From positions 1-7,450 of the forward strand of contig VXRS01000033.1 of the NCBI GenBank assembly GCA_009838385.1: a stretch of DNA of 7,450 nt. The letters are read 5' to 3'. A program made the position numbers and the translations under genes. The notes beneath the pieces were generated by a model. It did no database searches, had not been told where the DNA came from, and saw only the letters and a program-made list of their open reading frames with translations. Position 1 is the first letter of the stretch; each line of letters opens with the position of its first letter. This document shows positions 1 to 6,298 of this stretch, one piece after another. Origin of the DNA: Dehalococcoidia bacterium. GTDB lineage: Bacteria > Chloroflexota > Dehalococcoidia > Tepidiformales > Tepidiformaceae.

Positions 1-147
1 CCCTCCACGGTGAGGGGGGCCCCCCTGGGGGCCCGGCTCCGGAGGGGGGCGGGGGTAGATGGGGCCGGGCAGGACGCGGTCGCGACTAACGGGCGCATCC
101 ACGAGGCGCTGCTTGAGATCCTGAGGACGGGAGAACACGCAGGCTAG
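1..147 (+). CDS. Possible C-terminal end of an unidentified convergent gene (partial)
   Basis: A plus-strand frame is open from the first base to a TAG at 145-147, giving 48 codons that end in EALLEILRTGEHAG. By hand count about 85% of third positions are G or C, against about 79% of first and 65% of second positions, which is the coding pattern expected in a GC-rich genome. The TAG lies in the palindrome CTAG, whose other strand supplies the truB stop, an arrangement often seen for convergent genes. The first residues (PSTVRGAP, then LRRGA) faintly resemble the tail of YrdC/Sua5 threonylcarbamoyl-AMP synthases, but the rest does not, so I do not assign a family. The minus strand is also open here, and the G/C runs lower the complexity, so this could be non-coding. 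Confidence 0.3.
   Translation, partial: PSTVRGAPLGARLRRGAGVDGAGQDAVATNGRIHEALLEILRTGEHAG
14..69. repeat. GC-extreme palindromic stretch with G-quadruplex motif
   Basis: Bases 14-25 are a perfect palindrome of six Gs and six Cs. Bases 17-24 and 27-34 form an inverted repeat with 8-base arms around a 2-base centre. Just downstream, G-runs at 44-49, 51-55, 61-64 and 67-69 are separated by loops of 1, 5 and 2 bases, matching the canonical G-quadruplex pattern on the plus strand. No T-run follows the hairpin on either strand, so it is not a standard intrinsic terminator for truB. It may simply be codon-constrained sequence in the candidate gene that ends at 147. Confidence 0.55.
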
Positions 148-1058
148 GCGCCGGCGACGACCTTGAGGGCGCGCACGCGGCCGGGCTCGTCGACCTCGCC
201 GACGCCGACGAAGGAGCCATCGGCGCCGTAGAGGCGCGCGAGGGTGGCGGGGCGGAGGAAGCCGCCTCGCGTCCAGGCGAGCTGGCCGCTGCGGAGCTGC
301 TCCGCGTGGCTGGCGGTGAGGATGGCGGCCGCGCTTTCGGCGACGCCTTCGTCCGCGGGACGCACGACCTCGTCGAGCTTGCCCGATCCGGCGAAGGCGC
401 CGAGCGCCTCGACGGGCACCGCATCACGAACGTCGAAGGGGCCGCTGCCAGTGCGCCGCAGGCTGGCGAGGTGGGCGCCGCAGCCGATGGCGCGACCGAT
501 GTCTCGGGCGAGGCTGCGGACGTACATGCCCGGGCCACAGTGCACATCGACGCGCAGCCGGTCGGGGGCGGTGCGCTCGAGGCCGAGGGAGGTCACGCGC
601 ACGGGGCGGGGCCGCAGCTCGGGCGTCTCGCCTTCGCGGGCGAGCGCGTACGCGCGCCGGCCCTCGACCTTGACGGCGCTGTAGGCGGGCGGCGTCTGCA
701 TGATCTCGCCGGTGAAGCGGCGCGCGATGGCATCGAGGTCGAGGTCGCCCTCAGGCACCTCGCCACTGGTTGTGGGCTTGCCTTCGGCGTCGTCGGTGTC
801 GGTCTCCTGGCCAAGGGCAATCTCGCCCTCGTAGGCCTTCTCGCTCGCCATCATGTACTCGACGAGGCGGGTTGCCCGCCCGAGGCAGAGCACGAGCAGC
901 CCCGTCGCCATCGGGTCGAGGGCGCCGGTGTGGCCGATGCGCCGCTGGCCGGTCAGGCGTCGCGAGCGGGCGACGACGTCGTGGCTGGTCCAGCCGGGCT
1001 CCTTGTCGATCAGGAGTACGCCGGTGAGCCCGGAATCGCCCTTGCGGCGACGGCTCAT
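144..1058 (-). CDS. truB: tRNA pseudouridine(55) synthase TruB
   Basis: TruB isomerises U55 in the T-loop of elongator tRNAs to pseudouridine in the cytoplasm. The 304-aa length is normal for the bacterial family. The N-terminal motif GVLLIDKEPGWTSHDVV is followed by GHTGALDP, with the catalytic aspartate at residue 48. Tyr76 lies in KAYEGE, and CGPGMYVRSLARDIG (174-188) carries the conserved arginine at 181; these three positions match E. coli numbering. The region after about residue 240 fits the small C-terminal PUA-like RNA-binding domain. The ATG overlaps the TGA of rbfA as ATGA and has no clear Shine-Dalgarno of its own, so translation is probably coupled to rbfA. The TAG stop shares a CTAG palindrome with a plus-strand stop. 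The nrnA gene that often separates rbfA from truB is absent. Confidence 0.97.
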   Translation of the reverse strand: MSRRRKGDSGLTGVLLIDKEPGWTSHDVVARSRRLTGQRRIGHTGALDPMATGLLVLCLGRATRLVEYMMASEKAYEGEIALGQETDTDDAEGKPTTSGEVPEGDLDLDAIARRFTGEIMQTPPAYSAVKVEGRRAYALAREGETPELRPRPVRVTSLGLERTAPDRLRVDVHCGPGMYVRSLARDIGRAIGCGAHLASLRRTGSGPFDVRDAVPVEALGAFAGSGKLDEVVRPADEGVAESAAAILTASHAEQLRSGQLAWTRGGFLRPATLARLYGADGSFVGVGEVDEPGRVRALKVVAGA

Positions 1059-1423
1059 GACTCGGGGTCGGGTCCGCGGTCGCGGGCGAGGTCGGCGATG
1101 GTGGAGGCGAGGCGGGCGCCGCGCTCGATGGAGGGGTCGAACCGGAAGGTGAGGGAGGGCGTGCGACGCATGCGCAGGCGGCGGCGCAGCTCGCGTTCGA
1201 GGTAGGAGGCGGCGCTCTGAAGGCCGGCCAGGGCCTCGTCGCGCTCCTCAGCGGTGCCGAGGTGGGAGACAAAGACGGCCGCCGTCCGGAGGTCGCCGCT
1301 GACCTCAACCTCCGTAATGCTCAGAAGCGCGCCTTCGAGACGCGGATCCTTGAGGTCGCGCTGGACGAGGTCGCTGATCTCCTCGCGGAGCAGCTCACTG
1401 ACACGGCTCGTGCGCCGGCTCAT
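1055..1423 (-). CDS. rbfA: 30S ribosome-binding factor RbfA
   Basis: RbfA is a KH-type cold-shock and assembly factor that binds the 30S subunit and helps mature the 5' end of 16S rRNA. The protein is 122 aa, the usual size. It opens with a helical segment (RVSELLREEISDLVQRDLKDPR) followed by the family signature LLSITEVEVSGDLRTA near residues 33-48, which leads into a beta strand VFVS. The tail contains TPSLTFRFDPSIERGARL, the typical end of the KH-like fold. An imperfect Shine-Dalgarno, GGGTGG, lies 7 nt before the ATG. The gap to infB is 21 bp, and the stop codon overlaps the truB start, so the gene sits inside the nusA-truB transcription unit. Confidence 0.96.
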   Translation of the reverse strand: MSRRTSRVSELLREEISDLVQRDLKDPRLEGALLSITEVEVSGDLRTAAVFVSHLGTAEERDEALAGLQSAASYLERELRRRLRMRRTPSLTFRFDPSIERGARLASTIADLARDRGPDPES

Positions 1424-1444
1424 GGCGATTCCACCCGGGCCGCG

Positions 1445-3223
1445 CTAGTTCACGCGCTGCTGGTGGTAGAACTCCAGCACATCGCCCTCTTCGAAGGCAT
1501 CGAAGCGTTCGAGGACGATGCCGCACTCGAAGCCCTGCTGCACCTCGCGCACATCGTCCTGGAAGCGGCGCAGGCCACCGCAGCTCGTGTCGGCGACCTC
1601 TTCGCCGTTGCGAAGGACGCGAACGCGGTCACCGCGAAGAAGCGTGCCGTCGGTGACGTAGGAGCCGGCAATCTGGCCGACGCGGCTGGAGCGGAAGAGC
1701 TGCCGAACCTCGGCGGTGCCGTCGACAACGCGCTCGTAGACGGGTTCGTAGAGGCCCTCAAGGGCCTGCTCGACGCTCTCAAGGAGCTGGTAGATGACCT
1801 CGTAGGAGCGAATCTCGACGCCGTTAATCTCGGCCTGGCTCGCGGCGGACGGCTCGGTACGCACGTTGAAGGCCAGAATGATCGCGCCCGAGGCTCCGGC
1901 GAGCATGACATCGGACTCGCTGACCGGACCGGTCGAGGTGTGGATGACCTTGACCTTCACCTCGCCGGTGCCGAGCACCTGGAGGGAGCTCCGGATGGCC
2001 TCGGCGCTGCCGCGCACGTCGGTCTTGAGGATGAGCAGCAGCTCCTTGACGTTGCCGGCGCTGACCTCGTGGAAGAGGGTGTCGAGGGTGACGTGGCCGC
2101 TGCGGACCCCGGACGCGCCCTCGGCTTCGCGGCGGGTTTGCTCGACGATGCGGCGGGCGGCGCGCTCGTTCTCGACCACCTCGATGACGTCACCGGCGGC
2201 GGGGACGTCCTCAAGCCCCATGATGCGCACGGGGCGTGCGGGGCCGGCCTCCTTGAGGCGCTCGCCACGCTCGTCGAACATCGCCTTCACCTTGCCGCTG
2301 ATGAGGCCGCTGACAAGGGCATCGCCCTGTCGCAGGGTGCCGTTGCGGACGAGGATGGTGGCGAGGGGTCCGCGCCGGGAATCGAGCTCGGCTTCGATGA
2401 CCGTCCCCATCGCAAGGCGGTCGGGGTTGGCCTTGAGCTCCTGGATCTCCGAGACCAGGTCGATTGACTCGAGCAGGTCGCCGAGCCCGGCGCCGGTGGT
2501 GGCGGAGACCGGTACGGCAAGGACATCGCCGCCGTAGTCCTCGACGACGACGCTCTGCTCGGTGAGCTGCTGCTTGACACGGTCGGCGTCGGCGGCGGGG
2601 AGGTCGGTCTTGTTGATGGCGATGATCATGGGCACGTCGGCGGCGCGGACGTGGTCGATCGCCTCGATGGTCTGGGGCATCACGCCGTCGTCGGCGGCGA
2701 CGACCACGACGGCGACGTCGGTGATCTGGGCGCCGCGGGCGCGCATGGCGGTGAAGGCCGCGTGGCCCGGAGTGTCGATGAAGGTGATGGGGTTGCCGCC
2801 GCGTTCGATCTGGTAGGCGCCGATGTGCTGGGTGATGCCACCCGCCTCGCCGGCGACGACGTTCGTCTCGCGGATGGCGTCGAGCAGGCTCGTCTTGCCG
2901 TGATCGACATGGCCGAGGATGGTCACGACCGGCGGACGGGGAGCGCCTGCTTCTTCGCCCTCCTCAGCCTCTTCATCCTCGCGGACGGCGGTGGCGACGG
3001 CGGCGGCGGCGGCCTCCGGGGAAGGCGCGATTCCCAGCTCGGACGAGACGATGGCGGCGGTCTCATAGTCAATCGTGTCGTTCATGGCAGCCATGACGCC
3101 GTGCGTCATGAGCCGCTTGATCGCCTCAATGGGGGAGATGCCGAGGCGGTCGCTGAGCCCCTTGACGGTGATCGCCTCGGGGAGGGTGACGGTGCGCGGA
3201 CCGGACGACTGTCGGGCTGTCAT
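1445..3223 (-). CDS. infB: Translation initiation factor IF-2
   Basis: IF2 is the GTPase that brings fMet-tRNA to the 30S subunit and promotes 50S joining. At 592 aa this is a short form. An IF2_N segment (about residues 13-65: [17 protein letters not shown], then IEAIKRLM) and a short acidic Ala/Glu linker lead directly into the G domain. G motifs: GHVDHGKT 104-111, GGITQHIGA 128-136, DTPGH 150-154, NKTD 204-207, SAT 240-242. Domains II, III and the fMet-tRNA-binding C2 domain follow, ending near [10 protein letters not shown]. The ATG at 3223 is preferred: GGAGGA precedes it by 3 nt and it overlaps the ylxR stop as ATGA. The frame stays open to an ATG at 3346, but that extension lies inside ylxR and has no IF2 character. 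Confidence 0.97.
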   Translation of the reverse strand: MTARQSSGPRTVTLPEAITVKGLSDRLGISPIEAIKRLMTHGVMAAMNDTIDYETAAIVSSELGIAPSPEAAAAAVATAVREDEEAEEGEEAGAPRPPVVTILGHVDHGKTSLLDAIRETNVVAGEAGGITQHIGAYQIERGGNPITFIDTPGHAAFTAMRARGAQITDVAVVVVAADDGVMPQTIEAIDHVRAADVPMIIAINKTDLPAADADRVKQQLTEQSVVVEDYGGDVLAVPVSATTGAGLGDLLESIDLVSEIQELKANPDRLAMGTVIEAELDSRRGPLATILVRNGTLRQGDALVSGLISGKVKAMFDERGERLKEAGPARPVRIMGLEDVPAAGDVIEVVENERAARRIVEQTRREAEGASGVRSGHVTLDTLFHEVSAGNVKELLLILKTDVRGSAEAIRSSLQVLGTGEVKVKVIHTSTGPVSESDVMLAGASGAIILAFNVRTEPSAASQAEINGVEIRSYEVIYQLLESVEQALEGLYEPVYERVVDGTAEVRQLFRSSRVGQIAGSYVTDGTLLRGDRVRVLRNGEEVADTSCGGLRRFQDDVREVQQGFECGIVLERFDAFEEGDVLEFYHQQRVN

Positions 3224-3516
3224 GCTTCCTCCGCGCCTGTGTCGGGAATGGTCTCGAAGTACCGCCGCAGGCCCTCGATATCGCCGGAATTCGGTGATAT
3301 TCGCAGGGCCTTGCCTATGGTAGCGCCTCCAAGGGCGCGCTCCCAACAGGAACGGCTGCGGCAGAGGTACGCGCCCCTTCCGGCAAGGCGTTCGCCGGGC
3401 GATTCGACGGCGACGGCGCCCTCGGGGGAGCGCACGAGGCGCACGAGGCTCCGTTTGCCGGCGACTTCGCGGCAGGCGATGCAGGTGCGCTGCGGCTCAC
3501 GACGGGCGACTGCCAT
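3220..3516 (-). CDS. ylxR: YlxR/RnpM family RNA-binding protein (DUF448)
   Basis: This 98-aa protein is the YlxR (DUF448) family member found between nusA and infB in many bacteria. In Bacillus subtilis the protein, renamed RnpM, binds RNase P RNA and modulates its activity. Seen here: PQRTCIACR at residues 8-16, KRSLVRLVR at 21-29, and the family hallmark GRGAYLC at 46-52 followed by a further Cys at 57. The basic surface suits RNA binding. The ATG at 3516 is 8 bp after the nusA stop; GAGG overlapping that stop sits 6 nt upstream and supports this start. The same frame remains open far upstream inside nusA, but that part is low-complexity Arg-rich antigene sequence, not an N-terminal extension. 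The stop overlaps the infB ATG. The ylxQ (L7Ae-like) gene that often follows is absent. Confidence 0.95.
   Translation of the reverse strand: MAVARREPQRTCIACREVAGKRSLVRLVRSPEGAVAVESPGERLAGRGAYLCRSRSCWERALGGATIGKALRISPNSGDIEGLRRYFETIPDTGAEEA
3227..3232 (-). promoter_or_regulatory. Shine-Dalgarno deciding the infB start
   Basis: On the minus strand GGAGGA is followed by AGC and then the ATG at 3223. It is the strongest ribosome binding site in the window and lies within the last codons of ylxR. It supports the 592-aa IF2 over the longer frame starting at 3346. The spacing is slightly short, which is common at overlapping stop/start junctions. Confidence 0.75.
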
Positions 3517-3524
3517 GGCGGGCC

Positions 3525-5060
3525 TCAGTGGATCCGGCCGGAGTAGTCGATGTCGTCTTCGAACTCGTCCTCTTCTTCGACGCGGGGTCCACGCCGGCGG
3601 CGGCGCTTGGGCTGGTCCTCCTCCTCGCGAGCGGGAAGCACGTCTTCGGCGAAGCGGATGGCGGTGGGGCGTTCCTCGGGCACCACGAGCGTCGGCACCT
3701 GGTACTCCTCGCCCTCCTCGTCGTCGAACTCCTCCTCGCCGTAGTCCTCGGCCTCGCGCGTCTCCTCGTCGGGAATCTCCATCTCGGCGAGAGCGGCAGG
3801 GAAGGCGAGGTCCTCCTCGGCGCTTGCGACGGCGGCGGCAGGCTCCTCGGCGACGGCAGGGGTGGCGACGGGCACGGCGGCGGCGGGACGCGGCACCTCG
3901 ATCTCGATCGGGGGCAGCGGCTCGTCGGGAAGCTGGAGGATATCGAGGTCCGGCTCGGTGCCGGGCGGGAAGGCGTCGAAGGCGGCGGGCGCCTCGGTGA
4001 TGGTCGCCCCTTCCGTCTCGCGCTCGGTCCCCGTCTGGCTGCGGATGCTGATGCGGTAGCCGGAGAGCTTGGCGGCGAGGCGCGCGTTCTGCCCCTCCTT
4101 GCCGATGGCCAGGGAGAGCATCGAGTCCGGAACGACGATGACGGCCTCGCGAGAGTCCTCGTCGAGCTGGACATCGACGACCTGTGCCGGGCTGAGCGCG
4201 TTGGTCACGAAGTTCACCGGATCGGGATCCCACTTGATGATGTCGACGCGTTCGCCACCAAGCTCGTTGACCACGTTCTGGATGCGGGAGCCGCGCATGC
4301 CGACGCAGGCGCCGATGGGGTCGACGCTGGCGGCACGTCCGTGAACGGCAACCTTGCTGCGGTGGCCGCCCTCGCGGGCGATGGCCTTGACCTCGACGCG
4401 GCCCTGGGCGATCTCGGGCACCTCGACCTCGAGGAGGCGGCGGAGCAGGAGGCGGTGGCCGCGGCTGACAATGACCTGCGGGCCCTTGATCTCGTCGTTC
4501 ACCTCGAGCAGGAGCACCTTGACGCGCTGGCCGGCGCGGAGGTGCTCGTTGCGGACCATTTCGCTGCCGGGCAGAAGAGCCTCGGTGCCGCGGCCGATCT
4601 CGACGGTGGCCTGGCGCGACTCGACACGCTGCACGGTGGCGAGCAGGACCTCGCCCTGTTTATCCGCGTACTCCTCGTAGATGGCGCCGCGCTCAGCTTC
4701 GCGGAGGCGCTGGAGGACGACCTGCTTGGCCGTCTGGGCGGCAATGCGGCCCGCATTTTCGGGCGGCTTCACCTCGAACTCGAGGACATCGTCGATGCGA
4801 GCGTCGGGCTTGTAGCGGCTGGCTTCCTCAAGGTCCATCTCGAGGTTCGTATCCTCGACCTTGCGGACGACAGTCTTCTGAATGAAGGCGCTGATGTCGC
4901 CCGTTTCGCCGGAGATGCGGACATGTACCTCCGGGCCTTCCTCGCCATCGCGGCGGTAGGCGGAGGCAAGCGCGGCCTCAACGGCCTGGAAGATTACCTC
5001 GCGGGCGAGGTTCTTCTCCGCGGCCAGCTGGCTGATCGCAAGCAGAAAATCGTTCTTCAT
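3525..5060 (-). CDS. nusA: Transcription termination/antitermination factor NusA
   Basis: NusA binds RNA polymerase and nascent RNA and modulates pausing, intrinsic termination and antitermination. The 511-aa protein has the N-terminal RNAP-binding domain (about 1-130, beginning MKNDFLLAISQLAAEKNL), an S1 domain (about 135-200, GEVLLATVQRV), KH1 with GMRG at 254-257, and KH2 with GKEG at 320-323. After about residue 350 comes a roughly 160-residue low-complexity tail: Pro/Ala-rich, then strongly acidic (432-453), with an Arg tract RRRRR at 486-490 and another acidic patch to the end. It lacks the acidic-repeat domains of E. coli NusA. No Shine-Dalgarno precedes the ATG; the start is fixed by the family N-terminus. 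It heads the nusA-ylxR-infB-rbfA-truB unit, and rimP, its usual upstream partner, is not here. Confidence 0.97.
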   Translation of the reverse strand: MKNDFLLAISQLAAEKNLAREVIFQAVEAALASAYRRDGEEGPEVHVRISGETGDISAFIQKTVVRKVEDTNLEMDLEEASRYKPDARIDDVLEFEVKPPENAGRIAAQTAKQVVLQRLREAERGAIYEEYADKQGEVLLATVQRVESRQATVEIGRGTEALLPGSEMVRNEHLRAGQRVKVLLLEVNDEIKGPQVIVSRGHRLLLRRLLEVEVPEIAQGRVEVKAIAREGGHRSKVAVHGRAASVDPIGACVGMRGSRIQNVVNELGGERVDIIKWDPDPVNFVTNALSPAQVVDVQLDEDSREAVIVVPDSMLSLAIGKEGQNARLAAKLSGYRISIRSQTGTERETEGATITEAPAAFDAFPPGTEPDLDILQLPDEPLPPIEIEVPRPAAAVPVATPAVAEEPAAAVASAEEDLAFPAALAEMEIPDEETREAEDYGEEEFDDEEGEEYQVPTLVVPEERPTAIRFAEDVLPAREEEDQPKRRRRRGPRVEEEDEFEDDIDYSGRIH

Positions 5061-5119
5061 GTTTGTTCAACAAAAAAGGCGGGCAATGCGCCCACCTCTC
5101 CCAAGGGATTGGCCTTCAT
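5057..5119 (-). CDS. Candidate 20-aa leader ORF overlapping the nusA start
   Basis: An ATG at 5119 opens a 20-codon frame (MKANPLGEVGALPAFFVEQT) whose TGA overlaps the nusA ATG as ATGA. It reads through the terminator hairpin, so ribosomes on it would disrupt the stem and arrive at the nusA start, which has no Shine-Dalgarno of its own. Against this, the ATG also lacks a clear Shine-Dalgarno, and it lies just upstream of the start site predicted from the nearby -10 motif, so only read-through transcripts from the dehydrogenase gene would carry the full frame. Such a short frame can arise by chance. Confidence 0.2.
   Translation of the reverse strand: MKANPLGEVGALPAFFVEQT
5062..5074. repeat. 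13-bp perfect palindrome before the nusA start
   Basis: TTTGTT and AACAAA are exact inverted arms around a single central base. The palindrome begins 2 bp from the nusA ATG and overlaps the T-run of the terminator upstream. It is AT-rich in a very GC-rich region. It could be an operator for a dimeric regulator, or a small RNA stem that partly sequesters the nusA start region. No known regulator consensus is recognised. Confidence 0.4.
5072..5096 (-). terminator. Intrinsic terminator / possible attenuator in the nusA leader
   Basis: Read on the minus strand, GGTGGGC pairs with GCCCGCC (7 bp, one G-T wobble) across a 5-nt loop GCATT and is followed immediately by TTTTTT, the textbook form of a Rho-independent terminator. 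It lies 43-67 nt after the dehydrogenase stop codon and only 11 nt before the nusA ATG. It can therefore terminate dehydrogenase transcripts, but any nusA transcript starting upstream must also cross it. The plus strand has no T-run after the hairpin, so the signal is directional. Confidence 0.75.
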
Positions 5120-5120
5120 C

Positions 5121-5129
5121 ACTATAGCA
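5121..5129 (-). promoter_or_regulatory. Candidate extended -10 promoter for nusA
   Basis: The minus strand reads TGCTATAGT, matching the extended -10 form TGnTATAAT with one mismatch. No TTGACA-like hexamer is found 16-18 bp upstream, which extended -10 promoters can tolerate. Transcription would start near 5113-5115, between the dehydrogenase gene and the terminator hairpin, giving a leader of about 55 nt. The AT-rich hexamer stands out against the surrounding GC-rich sequence, but one motif is modest evidence. Confidence 0.45.
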
Positions 5130-5138
5130 GACGTGCGG

Positions 5139-6236
5139 TTAGCGGGCTCCCGAGCCGGTGCGCGGCGGCCGGGAGACGCGGGCGTGCAGACCGCCCACTT
5201 CGCGGATGCGCCGGTCGGCCAGAGCGATCGCCTCGGCAAGTGGCGTGCCGCCGCTCTCACGGGCGCGCTCAAGCAACTCCAGGACGGTCGCTTCGATGCC
5301 ATCGACGCGGCGGTTGGCGCGCTCCAGGCGGTACTCGTGGCCGACCTCTTCGGCGAGGTTGATGACGCCGCCGGCATTCACGATGAAGTCGGGGACGTAG
5401 AGGATGTCGCGGGCCGCGAGGTCGGCGGCGAGCTCGTCTTCGGCGAGCTGGTTGTTGGCGCTGCCGACGATGGCCGCGCACCGCAGGTCGGGGATGGTCT
5501 CGGGGTTGAGAGCGCCGCCGAGGGCGCAGGGCGCGAAGACGTCGCACTCGGTTGCGTGGATGGTGTCGGGGCCGGCGATGTCGGCCCCTATCTCGTGGGC
5601 GAGGGCCTTCAACGCTTTCTGGTTGACATCGGCGATGGTGAGGTGGGCGCCGCCCGCGGCGAGGAGCCTCGCGAAGGCGCCTCCGACCTTGCCGACACCC
5701 TGGATGGCGACATGCCGGCCGGAGAGGTCGGTGGAGCCCCAGAGGAAGCGGGCCGTGCCGTGCATGGCGGCCATCAGCCCGCGGGCGGTGACGGGGGAGG
5801 GGTCGCCAGAGCCACCGGTGTCGGAGGACGCGCCGGTGACGTATCCGGTCTCGCGGGCGATCACCTCCATGTCCGCGATGGTCGTCCCCACATCCTCGGC
5901 GGTGACGTAGGCGCCGCCGAGCGAGTCGACGGCGCGGCCGTAGGCTCGCAGCAAGCGCTCGGACTTGGAGGTGCGGGGATCGCCGATGATGACGCCCTTC
6001 CCGCCGCCGTGGTCGAGCCCGGCGGCGGCGTTCTTGCGGGTCATGGCGCGGGAGAGGCGGAGTGCATCGGCGAGGGCATCTTCCTCGCAGTCGTACGGGT
6101 AGAACCGCGTGCCTCCGAGGGCCGGCCCGAGCACGGTAGAGTGCACGGCGATGATCGCCTTCAGGCCCGACTCGGCATCCTGGGCGAAGAGGATGCGCTC
6201 GTGACCGTCCTGCTCGACGGCTCCGAATACCTGCAT
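5139..6236 (-). CDS. Leucine dehydrogenase-type amino acid dehydrogenase
   Basis: This 365-aa Glu/Leu/Phe/Val dehydrogenase catalyses NAD-dependent oxidative deamination of an amino acid to its 2-oxo acid. It is closest in form to Bacillus leucine dehydrogenase, aligning from memory without gaps from about residue 20 to 300. Seen: ESGLKAII, GPALGGTR, substrate-binding Lys68 (TRKNAAAGL), catalytic Lys80 (HGGGKGV), Asp115 (TAEDVGTT), the Rossmann motif GVGKVG at 180-185, and NAGGVIN at 287-293. Leu40, Ala113 and Val291, which line the leucine side-chain pocket in Bacillus enzymes, are kept, while the fourth pocket position, 294, is Leu instead of Val. Branched-chain amino acids are the likely substrates; valine or other preference cannot be excluded. 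The ATG at 6236 matches the family N-terminus, although GAGG lies only 2 nt before it. The frame opens further to 6347, but that part overlaps the divergent gene. Confidence 0.93.
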   Translation of the reverse strand: MQVFGAVEQDGHERILFAQDAESGLKAIIAVHSTVLGPALGGTRFYPYDCEEDALADALRLSRAMTRKNAAAGLDHGGGKGVIIGDPRTSKSERLLRAYGRAVDSLGGAYVTAEDVGTTIADMEVIARETGYVTGASSDTGGSGDPSPVTARGLMAAMHGTARFLWGSTDLSGRHVAIQGVGKVGGAFARLLAAGGAHLTIADVNQKALKALAHEIGADIAGPDTIHATECDVFAPCALGGALNPETIPDLRCAAIVGSANNQLAEDELAADLAARDILYVPDFIVNAGGVINLAEEVGHEYRLERANRRVDGIEATVLELLERARESGGTPLAEAIALADRRIREVGGLHARVSRPPRTGSGAR

Positions 6237-6298
6237 GGCCTCGATGGTAGCGCAGCGATGGTCAAGCCGCGTGCGTCCCGGAAGGGCAGGTAAAGGGT
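6237..6298. other. Divergent intergenic region between dehydrogenase and AlkD-like gene
   Basis: These 62 bp must hold the start signals of both divergent genes. A 7-bp direct repeat, CGATGGT, occurs at 6242-6248 and 6256-6262, 14 bp apart. On the plus strand, AGG followed by TAAAGGGT precedes the ATG at 6299 and can serve as a weak ribosome binding site. I found no convincing -35/-10 pair on either strand. Short or leaderless 5' ends are possible. Confidence 0.35.

Noticed and set aside
14..34. Rho-independent terminator for truB from the G/C inverted repeat
   Set aside because: No T-run follows the hairpin on the minus strand and it lies about 110 bp past the stop.
3224..3346. N-terminal extension of IF2 to an ATG at 3346
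   Set aside because: The added residues overlap ylxR in another frame, do not resemble IF2, and the strong GGAGGA sits before the ATG at 3223.
306..4000. Other long plus-strand frames opposite truB, rbfA, infB and ylxR (306-1205, 1262-2467, 2651-4000)
   Set aside because: All lie antisense to conserved genes, have skewed composition and show no family features, so they are GC-driven shadows.
3517..4233. Upstream extension of the YlxR frame to a 337-aa protein
   Set aside because: The extra part is an Arg-rich alternative reading of the nusA 3' end; the conserved YlxR family starts at 3516.
3528..6293. A 921-codon plus-strand open frame antisense to nusA and the dehydrogenase
   Set aside because: It mirrors two well-recognised minus-strand genes and the gap between them. 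Its translation is Gly/Ala/Asp/Leu-rich with no motif; long antisense frames are expected where GC-rich codons make stops rare.
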